This document shows positions 46,913 to 56,244 of a stretch of DNA of 64,000 nucleotides, one piece after another (the first letter of the stretch is position 1; each line of letters begins with the position of its first letter). The position numbers were made by a program, and so were the translations under genes. The notes beneath the pieces were generated by a model. The model saw only the letters and a program-made list of their open reading frames with translations. It had not been told where the DNA came from and ran no database searches. This DNA comes from JAFLCM01 sp046154665. GTDB lineage: Bacteria > Planctomycetota > Phycisphaerae > Phycisphaerales > UBA1924. The stretch lies in the NCBI GenBank assembly GCA_046154665.1, contig JBJXFG010000102.1:83840-147839 (forward strand). The letters are read 5' to 3'.

Positions 46913-47653
46913 TCAGAAGGACTTCAACTCCCATTTCGTCACCGGCTGACGCTGACCCTCTTCGCCCCCCTGGGGCCGAGGCTCGGGCACGCCCTTGAGG
47001 TAGTCCTTCTGCCACTCCGTCGGCGAGCGGTCCTTGCGATCAATGAACTGGCGGCGCGACGCCGACCATTCGCTGTAGGCCTTGAGCAGCTCCGGGTTGG
47101 TCTCCATGCGCACCTGCCGGGGCGTGAACTGCTCGATGAGGTCGCGTGGGTAGGGGATCAGCTGGCACACCGGGTCGCCCACCTCGAAGCGCACTGCACG
47201 CTCCTTCTCCAGCAGCCGCCAGTTCATGGTGAAGGTGCTGAAGGCCCAATCGGTTTCGACGAAAGCGTCGAGGGCCTGGGCGCCGAGTTTGGCGAAGTTG
47301 CTCATCCCGCGGACCAGCAGGCCGTAGCCCGGCGCGGTGCGGAACAGCCAGGGCATCGAGAACGTGAGCACGCCGCGGCCGAAGTGGCTGAGGACGCGGG
47401 TTTTCCAGCGCTCGGCGTTGTCGTCGAAGCTGATCTCGATGCCGCCGGCGTGGTTTTCGTTCTTGTACGTCGCGGTGAAGCCGACCGGGCAGCGGACGAC
47501 CCAGCCGATCTGGTTACCGCTGAGCAGCGGGATGCAGCGGTAGGCGAAGCCGTGGGAGAACTCGTCCATCCACCCGCGGGTGGGCGGGCAGGGCTCGATG
47601 GTCCATCCCAGCGGCGAATCGACGAGATAGGCGGTGAGTTCGAGGTCTGACAT
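46913..47653 (-). CDS. DUF6065 family protein
   Basis: A 246-residue cytoplasmic protein of unknown function. The N-terminal half matches the DUF6065 pattern: GWTIEPCPPTRGWMDEFSHG, then FAYRCIPLLSGNQIGWVVRC, a strand with SFDDNAERW, and HFGRGVLTFSMPWLFRTAPGYGL. A later part, FTMNWRLLEKERAVRFEVGD and VCQLIPYPRDLIEQF, is also typical. The family occurs widely without assigned activity and resembles enzyme-like beta-helical folds. It is convergent with rho, 22 bp apart, with no visible terminator between them. Confidence 0.8.
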   Translation of the reverse strand: MSDLELTAYLVDSPLGWTIEPCPPTRGWMDEFSHGFAYRCIPLLSGNQIGWVVRCPVGFTATYKNENHAGGIEISFDDNAERWKTRVLSHFGRGVLTFSMPWLFRTAPGYGLLVRGMSNFAKLGAQALDAFVETDWAFSTFTMNWRLLEKERAVRFEVGDPVCQLIPYPRDLIEQFTPRQVRMETNPELLKAYSEWSASRRQFIDRKDRSPTEWQKDYLKGVPEPRPQGGEEGQRQPVTKWELKSF

Positions 47654-48057
47654 GAGACATTCCTCGTGGTGGATCGCGGGGCGTGAGGCGGCTACGATAC
47701 CGGCTTATCAGCCAGTGGCCTCAGTCTCGCCCGCCTCGTCGGCCTTGTGTTGGCGCGGTGCATGGAGAGATCGAACTGGGAATCGCTGGCCGCGCCCGCC
47801 GCCCGGACCGCTCCGGGCATCCACTCCGTCCTTGTTGGACTGTGAGAAGGGCGCGCCCAACCCAGGTGACGGCCGCATCTTTTCGTAACCGATTGTCGGT
47901 TCGATCAAGGTTCGCCCTGATCCCGTTGACCCGTCGCGTGTTCGCGCCGGGGACGCTGTGGAGTCGTCCGCACGCGTCAGCACCGGTCAGTGACCGGTGC
48001 CACCTTGTATTGCGGCCCACGCCGAGACGGTGTCGGGCCCAGGAGTCTTTGTTTCTC
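47654..48057. other. 404-bp gap with repeat H, copy 2
   Basis: The region lies between the divergent DUF6065 and helicase genes. CAGCACCGGTCAGTGACCGG TGCCACC (47978-48004) is the inverted copy of 21401-21431. The rest is C/G-rich without a clear gene, though the helicase frame is open back to 47683. Confidence 0.5.
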
Positions 48058-50205
<2,148 letters not shown>

Positions 50206-50215
50206 GTTTGGCGAA

Positions 50216-50276
50216 CCCGCCGGTCCCCGGCGGATCAGATCACACTGTGAGAAAGACCCGCCGGGGACCGGCGGGG
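50216..50276. repeat. inverted repeat between the helicase and toxin-like genes
   Basis: CCCGCCGGTCCCCGGCGG (50216-50233) and CCCGCCGGGGACCGGCGGGG (50257-50276) are inverted arms with a 23-base loop. The second arm encodes the C-terminal residues of the DUF5615 protein (GCPAGPRRV). It probably ends transcription from both sides. Confidence 0.8.
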
Positions 50277-50617
50277 CACCCGAAGAGCAACGAACGCGAG
50301 CGAACGTGGATCACGCCGCGTCGTTGTCGTGCTGCCAACGCGCTCAGGAGCAAGGGCACCATCGGCAGCACATCGTCCAAGTCACTGCTCTTGCAGTGAA
50401 GCACCAAGAGCGTGATGGGCAACTCAACGTGATGCCGCTGGTACTCGATGGAAGCGTCGAGCGTCACCATCGCCTCGAACCCGTGCTCCGCGGCGAGCCG
50501 CAGCAGTTCGCCGTTCTGAACGCCCTTCCAACCGAGGTATCCCACAGTGAAGACCTCGTGCCCGACGATGTACCGTCGCAGGGGCTCGGGCACGTTCTCA
50601 TCAAGCAGCAGCTTCAT
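50240..50617 (-). CDS. DUF5615 family PIN-like protein (putative toxin)
   Basis: A 125-residue protein of the DUF5615 PIN-like group, usually the toxin or effector of a type II-like pair. The start is MKLLLDENVPEPLRRYIVGH, with the early Asp-Glu-Asn of the family, then GLEVFTV-like spacing (HEVFTVGYLGWKGVQNGELLRLA) and MVTLDASIEYQR with a second acidic residue. The C-terminus (FGCPAGPRRVFLTV) is made from a palindromic repeat. ATG 50617 overlaps the end of the DUF433 gene by 17 bp. Toxicity is not established for many members, and the PIN fold implies an RNase. Confidence 0.82.
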   Translation of the reverse strand: MKLLLDENVPEPLRRYIVGHEVFTVGYLGWKGVQNGELLRLAAEHGFEAMVTLDASIEYQRHHVELPITLLVLHCKSSDLDDVLPMVPLLLSALAARQRRGVIHVRSRSLLFGCPAGPRRVFLTV

Positions 50618-50834
50618 CGCGGGGCGTGCTCGGGTTCGTGATGGGCTCCCCGCGCTTGATCATCTCAAGCACGGCCTGGACCTGCTCGCGCCCGACCGTC
50701 GGGAAGTGCTGAAGAAACTCATCCATCGTCCGACCGTGGCGCAGCGCGTCAAGGAACGACACGACCGGGACGCGCGTGCCGGCGAAGCAGGGTGTGCCCC
50801 CGAGGATTCCCGGCTTGGATTCGATGGCCGACAT
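50601..50834 (-). CDS. DUF433 family protein (putative antitoxin)
   Basis: A 77-residue protein with the DUF433 helix-turn-helix-like plan: SKPGILGGTPCFAGTRVPVV, then SFLDALRHGRTMDEFLQHFP, then a C-terminal helix. The GGxPCxxGTR word is diagnostic. DUF433 and DUF5615 proteins form a common pair in which this one is the small regulator (VapB-like) and the next gene is the PIN-like partner. ATG 50834 is used; the longer frame to 51065 runs through the neighbouring gene on the same strand and is not supported. Confidence 0.85.
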   Translation of the reverse strand: MSAIESKPGILGGTPCFAGTRVPVVSFLDALRHGRTMDEFLQHFPTVGREQVQAVLEMIKRGEPITNPSTPRDEAAA

Positions 50835-50866
50835 TGCCTGAATCGTAGGCCGGATCGAGCGCCCGC

Positions 50867-52099
50867 TCACCGCTGCAACGACCCGCGCACCGCCGCCTCG
50901 AGCGACTCGGGCCGCTCGTACGCCATCCCGAAAAGCGAATGGTTGAACGCCGCGAGGGGGCACTGCTCCTGACGCACGAAGCCCTTCTGGGGGATCTTGC
51001 CCAGCCGGTGCATGTCGACCATGGCGCACACGCCCGCGGCGGTGGTGAGCTCGATCGCCGGCCACACGCGACCGAACATCTCGGTGGCCCGCACGGCACG
51101 CTTGAAGTTCACCTGCTCGCGCCGGCCGTCCTTCATCCCGATGCAGTTGATGAACACCACCACCACGTCTTGCAGCGTGCGGGCGATCGCGTGGTCGAGC
51201 AGATCGATTGCCAGTCGGCGGTCAAAGACGCGCCCGTTGGTCAGCGGCTTGGAGTGCTCGATACCCAGCCGCAGGTCCTGCAGCAGGAACTTCATCAGGT
51301 TGCGGTGGCCGGGGTAGCGGATGGTTTTGTAGGCGATGTCGCTCTCGTCGCAGACGCGCTGCTCGTCGACGAGGGTGTCGATGAGGCTGCCGACGCCCCC
51401 GGAGGTGTAGAAGGCTTCGTACTCGACGCCTTCAAACGAGAAGCTCTCGAGTCCTTCGAGCGCGGGTAGCTTGGCCATGGCGCCTTCGAGCATGACGTTG
51501 CAGGGCTCGCAATACTCGTTGACCACGCCGGCGGTCGACCACGTCACGTTGTAGTGCAGCGCGTTGGTGGGGAACTGCGGCAGGGCACCCACGCGCAGCG
51601 TGAGTTCGTGGATCTCGGAAAACTGCCGCGCCACCTCGTACCCCGCGATGGCAATATACCCCGGGGCCAGCCCGCACTGCGGCACCAGCGCCACGTTCGC
51701 GCGCCCGCCCGCCGCGATCGCCTTCACAAGGTCGGTCGTCTCGACGTCCTCGGTCACGTCAAAGTAGTGGACCCCGAGTTCGTTCGCGTCTTCGGCGATG
51801 CCCGCGACGAGATCAAACGGCAGCATGCACACCACCGCGTACTTGCCCTTGAGCAAGCCCCGCACGGCGGCGCGGTCTGAAGCGTCCACCTTCACGGTCG
51901 CGAACTTGAACCGCCCGACAAACTCCGAGCGGTGCTGCACCATCGTCTTCAGCCGCGCGATGTTGGTCTGGGCCTCGAGGAGGTTGGCCTCGTCCCGGTC
52001 GGCGAGGGTCACGCTGTACGCGCCTTCGCCGCAGGCCAGCAGCAGTTCCGCGACCGATTTACCGACTTTGCCGCCGCCGAGGACGAGGACTTCGAGCAT
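50867..52099 (-). CDS. saccharopine dehydrogenase family protein
   Basis: A 410-residue NAD(P)-dependent enzyme of the Lys9/saccharopine reductase group. ATG 52099 places the Rossmann motif at the start (VLVLGGGKVGKSVAELLL). The next parts, VTLADRDEANLLEAQTNIA and VVCMLPFDLVAGIAEDANEL, and the domain-2 words HYFDVTEDVETTDLVKAI, VALVPQCGLAPGYIAIAGYE and LRVGALPQFPTNALHYNVTW, fit saccharopine dehydrogenase (glutamate-forming). The exact reaction is not certain; related proteins act in carboxynorspermidine or lysine catabolism. It stands alone, with a C/T-rich leader, and is divergent from the HMA lipoprotein. Confidence 0.9.
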   Translation of the reverse strand: MLEVLVLGGGKVGKSVAELLLACGEGAYSVTLADRDEANLLEAQTNIARLKTMVQHRSEFVGRFKFATVKVDASDRAAVRGLLKGKYAVVCMLPFDLVAGIAEDANELGVHYFDVTEDVETTDLVKAIAAGGRANVALVPQCGLAPGYIAIAGYEVARQFSEIHELTLRVGALPQFPTNALHYNVTWSTAGVVNEYCEPCNVMLEGAMAKLPALEGLESFSFEGVEYEAFYTSGGVGSLIDTLVDEQRVCDESDIAYKTIRYPGHRNLMKFLLQDLRLGIEHSKPLTNGRVFDRRLAIDLLDHAIARTLQDVVVVFINCIGMKDGRREQVNFKRAVRATEMFGRVWPAIELTTAAGVCAMVDMHRLGKIPQKGFVRQEQCPLAAFNHSLFGMAYERPESLEAAVRGSLQR

Positions 52100-52107
52100 G
52101 ATGAACT

Positions 52108-52143
52108 CCAAAAGAGGGGGAGTGGGGAGTGGGGAGTGGGGCG
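52108..52143 (-). promoter_or_regulatory. pyrimidine-rich leader of the saccharopine dehydrogenase-like gene
   Basis: On the minus strand, CACGCCCCACTCCCCACTCC CCACTCCCCCTCTTTTGGAG is followed by ATG 52099. It is the sense equivalent of the leaders at 6069 and 22916, but here a GGAG lies between the C/T tract and the start codon. Confidence 0.5.
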
Positions 52144-52224
52144 TGAGAGCCGGGCCGCGATTGGGAGCAGAGATGATATCGCTCGCCCGCTCTACAATCC
52201 GGTTCACCTCGAAAGGAACCCCCG

Positions 52225-52608
52225 ATGAAAACCCTCACGAAATCCGCCGTTCTCGCGTCGTGCCTCGCCCTGGCCTCGCTGGCGGGCTGCGCGTCGTCGC
52301 CCTCGAACAACGCCGCCTCGATGGGCGCGATCTCGATGCCCGTCAAGGGCATGGCCTGCGAGAACTGTGCCAACGAGATCGCGACCGAGCTGATGGAAGT
52401 CCCCGGCGTCAAGTCGGCCAAGGTCAACTTCAAGAGGTCGATGGCGACCGTCGAGCTCGACCCCTCGAAGCCCGCGACGCGCGAGCAGCTCGAGGCCGCC
52501 GTGGACCACTGGCGCAAGGAGCACTTCGGCGCCAAGGAAGACGAGAAGTGCCTCGACCCGGAGAACCGTGAGCGCATCAAGGAAGAGGCGGCCAAGAGCG
52601 GGAAGTGA
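52225..52608 (+). CDS. HMA-domain lipoprotein (metal-binding)
   Basis: A 127-residue exported lipoprotein with a signal (AVLASCLALASLAGC, lipobox LAGC near residue 22) and one heavy-metal-associated domain. The metal-binding CxxC lies in VKGMACENCANEIATELM, followed by the usual VPGVKSAKVNFKRSMATVEL. This is the ferredoxin-like fold of copper chaperones and MerP, here placed outside the cytoplasm. The C-terminus is charged and probably helical. It could buffer or deliver Cu, Zn or Hg at the envelope. The P1B ATPase lies 27 kb away, so a link is unproven. Confidence 0.9.
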   Translation: MKTLTKSAVLASCLALASLAGCASSPSNNAASMGAISMPVKGMACENCANEIATELMEVPGVKSAKVNFKRSMATVELDPSKPATREQLEAAVDHWRKEHFGAKEDEKCLDPENRERIKEEAAKSGK

Positions 52609-52663
52609 AGCCGCGGGTACAGCGCCGGTCCCCGGCGTGTCCTTCTCAAGCCACGGCCTTGAT

Positions 52664-53257
52664 TCACCCATCCGGCGAATCGAGAATCAGCCGCAACCGG
52701 TCCGCTAATGGTGGCGGCAGGCGATCAACCCAGGTGCGATCGATCAGACCGACCTCGATGAGATCGCGAACGTGGGTGCGGTCTTTGTCTCGGAACGCCG
52801 TGAGCTTGATCCGGACCAGCGCCGCAAGGTCGATCACGCGGATGGGCCCGATGTCGGTGGATTCATCGACGGAAGGGTTCGGCACAGGCTCGCCGGCGCG
52901 AACGGTTTCGTCGGCGAAAACGACGTGGACTCCTTGTCGCGCTGACGAGGAGGGTCCATCGAGGAACACGTCGATCCCCGCGGCGCGACGGTGGACGAAC
53001 CCGCACGTCTCCATCGCCCGCTTCGCCGCGTCGAAATCGGAGCGTCGGATGAGCACATCGACATCGCGCGTGTTCCGCACAGCACCCTCGTCGACCGTCG
53101 CCACCCACGCCGCCACCGCGTTGCCGCCGACCACGGCGTACGGCACCCCCGCCGAACGCAGGCAGCCGCACGCACGCAACATCAGCAGGCGGACCTGCTC
53201 CACGGCGTTCACCATCCGTTCCAGAACCAACTCGGGATCGAGCCGGGCTTGATGCAC
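52664..53257 (-). CDS. nucleotidyltransferase-like protein (AbiEii/MNT type)
   Basis: A 197-residue protein with the minimal nucleotidyltransferase fold: VPYAVVGGNAVAAWVATVDE (the G-G motif), then RNTRDVDVLIRRSDF with the paired Asp that bind metal, and later AALVRIKLTAFRDKDRTHVRD. The third catalytic Asp is not clear to me. Similar proteins occur as stand-alone DUF6036-type enzymes or as AbiEii-like toxins, usually next to a small partner; no antitoxin gene is adjacent. It lies between the HMA lipoprotein gene and def, and is convergent with the former. Confidence 0.8.
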   Translation of the reverse strand: MHQARLDPELVLERMVNAVEQVRLLMLRACGCLRSAGVPYAVVGGNAVAAWVATVDEGAVRNTRDVDVLIRRSDFDAAKRAMETCGFVHRRAAGIDVFLDGPSSSARQGVHVVFADETVRAGEPVPNPSVDESTDIGPIRVIDLAALVRIKLTAFRDKDRTHVRDLIEVGLIDRTWVDRLPPPLADRLRLILDSPDG

Positions 53258-53298
53258 GGATCATCATACGCCACCGCTCGACCTATCATCCCGGATCG

Positions 53299-53898
53299 AT
53301 GCCCCCCGACCCCGCCTCGCTCATCATCGTCCACCACCCCGAGCCGGTGCTGCGCCAGCGCGCCAAGCCCGTCGACGCGGTCACGGACCACGTCCGCGCC
53401 GTCGCGCGGCGGATGATCGAGCTCATGGCCCAGGCCGAGGGCATCGGCCTCGCCGCGCCGCAGGTCGGCCTTTCGTGGCGGCTTTTCGTGTGTCATGTGC
53501 CCGCGAACGAAGAGCGGGCCCTGGGCGTCGAACCTCAGCAAGCGACCCCTGCGCCGCAGGTTTACATCAACCCCGTGCTGTCCGACATGTCGCGTGATCT
53601 CGTCTCGTATGAAGAAGGCTGCCTGAGCCTGCCCGAGATCAAAGGCGACGTGCGCCGTCCTTCCGAGATCACCATCACGGCACTCGACCTCAACGGGCAG
53701 CGCTTCACCCACCGCGCGACCGGGCTGCTGGCACGGTGCTGGCAGCACGAAGTCGACCACCTCGACGGCGTGCTCATCATCGACAAAATGTCGCAGGTCC
53801 ACCGCATGCGAAACCGGCTGGCGATCCGGGCGCTCGAGAAGGCCGGCCCACAGACGCCGGGCCGTGTCACCAACCCCGCTTCGGCAGGAGCACGCTAG
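53299..53898 (+). CDS. def: peptide deformylase
   Basis: Removes the formyl group from the first Met of new proteins. It has 199 residues. All three motifs are present: GIGLAAPQVG (residues 48-57), EEGCLSLP with metal ligand C108, and QHEVDHLDG with H150, catalytic E151 and H154. A short insertion with APANEERALGVEPQ-like content is normal. It lies 3 bp upstream of fmt, the classic def-fmt pair. Confidence 0.97.
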   Translation: MPPDPASLIIVHHPEPVLRQRAKPVDAVTDHVRAVARRMIELMAQAEGIGLAAPQVGLSWRLFVCHVPANEERALGVEPQQATPAPQVYINPVLSDMSRDLVSYEEGCLSLPEIKGDVRRPSEITITALDLNGQRFTHRATGLLARCWQHEVDHLDGVLIIDKMSQVHRMRNRLAIRALEKAGPQTPGRVTNPASAGAR

Positions 53899-53901
53899 CC
53901 C

Positions 53902-54855
53902 GTGGACCTCGTCTTCTTCGGCTCCGGCGAGTTCGGCCTCCCCACGCTCCAGGCGCTGGCCAAGACGCACACGCTCCGGTGCATCGTCACCCAGCCGGAC
54001 CGGCCCGCGGGAAGATCGCGCGTGTTGACGCCGACGCCCATCGGCGCGTGGGCCGCGGGCGCCTTGCCAGGCGTACCGCTGATCAAGCCTGAAAACGTGA
54101 GCGAACCATCGGTGCTGGCCCAGGTGCGCGGCGTGCCGGCGCAGGCTTGGGTGGTGATCGCGTTCGGTCAGAAGCTCTCGCGCGGTCTGCTGGAGGGCAA
54201 GTTCGCGATGAACCTGCACGCCTCGCTGCTGCCGCGCTGGCGCGGGGCGGCGCCGATCAACCACGCCGTGCTCGCGGGCGACGAGGAAACCGGCAACTCG
54301 GTGATCACGCTGGCCGACAAGATGGACGCGGGGCTGGTGCTGGGTCAATCCCGGCGCCCGCTCAACCCGCTCTACAACGCGGGCGAACTGCACGACCTGC
54401 TGGCCCGCGACGGGCCTGCCCTGGTGCTCGACGTGCTGCGGGGCCACGATTCAAACGCTCTCACGCCGCAAGCGCAGGACGAGAGCAAGGTGACGCTGGC
54501 CGGCAAGCTCAGCCGCGAGGATTCGTGGGTGGATTTCTCGGACGAAGCGGAGATGTGTCGGCGGCGCATCCACGGGCTCACGCCCTGGCCGGGCGTTTCG
54601 GTGAAACTCAACGGCGTCGAGCTGAAACTCCTCAAAGCCCACACCGAAACAGACCACAAAGGCGAGCCGGCGGTCCACACCTCCGGGGCGCTGCCCGGCG
54701 AACTGCTCGACCGCGACGCCGGGCTGGTCGCCTGCGGCGAGGCGACGATGCTGCGCCTCCTCGAAGTGCAGCCGGCGGGAAAGCGCCCGATGTCGTGGCA
54801 CGCTTTCGCGATGGGCCACACTGTTCAACCAGGGGACCGACTGCTGTGCAGTTGA
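53902..54855 (+). CDS. fmt: methionyl-tRNA formyltransferase
   Basis: Formylates initiator Met-tRNA using 10-formyltetrahydrofolate. It has 317 residues from a GTG start, 3 bp after the def stop. The catalytic triad is N104, H106 (NLHASLLPRWRGAAPI) and D142 (MDAGLVLGQ). The N-terminus (LVFFGSGEFGLPTLQAL) and C-terminal tRNA-binding domain (IHGLTPWPGVSVKLNGVELK) are typical. It pairs with def. Its end overlaps by 10 bp a possible GTG start (54846) of the next frame. Confidence 0.97.
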   Translation: MDLVFFGSGEFGLPTLQALAKTHTLRCIVTQPDRPAGRSRVLTPTPIGAWAAGALPGVPLIKPENVSEPSVLAQVRGVPAQAWVVIAFGQKLSRGLLEGKFAMNLHASLLPRWRGAAPINHAVLAGDEETGNSVITLADKMDAGLVLGQSRRPLNPLYNAGELHDLLARDGPALVLDVLRGHDSNALTPQAQDESKVTLAGKLSREDSWVDFSDEAEMCRRRIHGLTPWPGVSVKLNGVELKLLKAHTETDHKGEPAVHTSGALPGELLDRDAGLVACGEATMLRLLEVQPAGKRPMSWHAFAMGHTVQPGDRLLCS

Positions 54856-54908
54856 CGTTTACCAAGATCTGGGACGCGATCGTGGGGATGGCGTCGCCGC
54901 GCGCACAG

Positions 54909-55035
54909 GCGGAGCGCGGTCGCGCCGGGGCGGAGCCGGTCGCGCAAGCGAGCGGTCTGAAGCGCCGGAATCGCCGACCCGCTCAGGTACTCGTTGAGTC
55001 TGGACCGACCGCCCGCGCGGTCGGCTCTGCGCGCG
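54909..55035. repeat. repeat E, copy 3, between fmt and the HExxH gene
   Basis: Related arms are GGCGGAGCGCGGTCGCGCCG (54909) and TGGACCGACCGCCCGCGCGG TCGGCTC (about 55000), with words also seen at 15843 and 43342. The HExxH frame is open through it, so it may be translated in some alleles. Confidence 0.6.
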
Positions 55036-55070
55036 TCACGTCCGTGGCCTCCGCATCGGGCGGTCGTGCC

Positions 55071-55496
55071 ATGGCCGCCAAGTACGACGCCATGATGCGC
55101 GACCTCCTCGAAAGCCACGGCATCCGCGTCCGCAAGTGGCGCACCAGCATGAGCGGCGTCGCCTGGAGCGTCCGATACCGGGACGGACGCGTCGTCAAAC
55201 TCATCGAATCGCCCAAGCCCGTCGGCCCCATGTCCGCGGCGGTGTTCTGCCACGAGATCGGCCACCACGCCATCGGGTTCGAAGTCTACAAGCCCAGGTG
55301 CCTTGAGGAGTACCACGCGTGGGCCTGGGCGATCGCCGAGATGCAGCGGCGCGGGCTGAACGTCACCGACAAGGTCCGCGAGCGGATGCGCAAGAGCCTG
55401 GAATACGCGGTGGCGAAATCGCTGCGGCGCGGGATCAAGGAAATCCCGGAAGAGTTGTTGCCGTACGTCGCCGGCGCGCAGCGGTACCTTCGGTAA
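55071..55496 (+). CDS. small protein with HExxH zinc-protease motif
   Basis: A 141-residue protein with no recognised family. ATG 55071 is followed by a basic helix (YDAMMRDLLESHGIRVRKWR) and a strand-rich part. The metalloprotease motif is in SAAVFCHEIGHHAIGFEVYK, where the two His and the Glu of HExxH are visible, and a third ligand could be the Glu in EEYHAW. The C-terminal helix has KVRERMRKSLEYAVAK. A longer frame reaches GTG 54846, overlapping the fmt stop, but it runs through repeat DNA. A gluzincin-like small peptidase or a zinc-binding remnant is possible. Confidence 0.72.
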   Translation: MAAKYDAMMRDLLESHGIRVRKWRTSMSGVAWSVRYRDGRVVKLIESPKPVGPMSAAVFCHEIGHHAIGFEVYKPRCLEEYHAWAWAIAEMQRRGLNVTDKVRERMRKSLEYAVAKSLRRGIKEIPEELLPYVAGAQRYLR

Positions 55497-55651
55497 TCCC
55501 TTGGCGCCGAACGCTTTACGCACGCAACTCAGCCTGGGCTTGACGTGTCCCACAAATCCGAGGCCGAAGCGTTCTGAGTTCAGCCAGTTCTCGCTACCTT
55601 CCCCGGCTCACTCAAGCATCTCGCACACGATTTTGACCAGGAGGATTCGGC

Positions 55652-55993
55652 ATGGCATTCAGTGTTCGGCAGGAGTCGTTCAGCGGGGGCATCGTCGCGG
55701 ACCTCATCGGGTCCGCCGATGTCGAGGCGTGCGAGAGCATGGAGCGTGAGGTCATGGGGCTGGTCAACCTCAAGCCCGGCGTGCTCGTGCTCGACCTCTC
55801 GAAACTCGAATACATCCCCAGCCCGGGCCTTTCGGCCATGCTCCGCATCAACAAGGCCGTTCGGGCCAACGGCGGACGCCTGCGCCTCGCGGCGGTGCCG
55901 AACTCGATCAAGCAGGTGCTCACCGCCACCAAGCTCGACGTCATCCTCCCGATCTTTCTCACCCGCGCTGATGCGTGCAAGGTTGAGGGGTGA
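55652..55993 (+). CDS. STAS-domain anti-sigma factor antagonist
   Basis: A 113-residue single-domain protein of the SpoIIAA/RsbV family, which frees a sigma factor by binding an anti-sigma kinase. ATG 55652 follows an AGGAGG-like site. The fold plan is visible: strand SVRQESFSGGIVADLIGSAD, the phosphoregulation loop YIPSPGLSAML with S57 in the position of the SpoIIAA phosphoserine, then RANGGRLRLAAVPNSIKQVL. The motif has Pro where the family has Asp or Ser (usual DSSGL or ISSAGL). No kinase or sigma gene is adjacent. Confidence 0.9.
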   Translation: MAFSVRQESFSGGIVADLIGSADVEACESMEREVMGLVNLKPGVLVLDLSKLEYIPSPGLSAMLRINKAVRANGGRLRLAAVPNSIKQVLTATKLDVILPIFLTRADACKVEG

Positions 55994-56067
55994 GACGAAC
56001 TCGGTTGTTTCGCCGCCGATCGAGCGGACCTTCGATGCTTTTCGACCCGCGAACGCGGGTCAATGAT

Positions 56068-56172
56068 GGTTGCCAGACGCGGAGCGTCTGGGGCGTGCGG
56101 TAATCAGGCTCTCGCCCGTGAAACGGGCGCACGTCTTCGAATCTGCTCGCTTCGCGCGCCCGTTCCACGGGC
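56068..56172. repeat. repeat D, copy 2
   Basis: Begins GGTTGCCAGACGCGGAGCGT CTGGGGCGTG and continues for about 100 bp parallel to 29655-29758. The hairpin GCCCGTTCCACGGGC and the word CGCTCGCTTCGCGCG differ in detail. Confidence 0.85.
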
Positions 56173-56244
56173 GATCTTTCTTTCAACCGCCTTCCAGCGG
56201 CTTCGCCGCTGGTTCGAGAGCCGTGGTACCTGTACGGGAGACTC

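Noticed and set aside
54846..55070. Longer form of the HExxH protein starting at GTG 54846
   Set aside because: The extra 75 residues translate a repeat-E cluster. Translational coupling to fmt makes it possible, but the folded part begins after 55071. Kept as an alternative start only.
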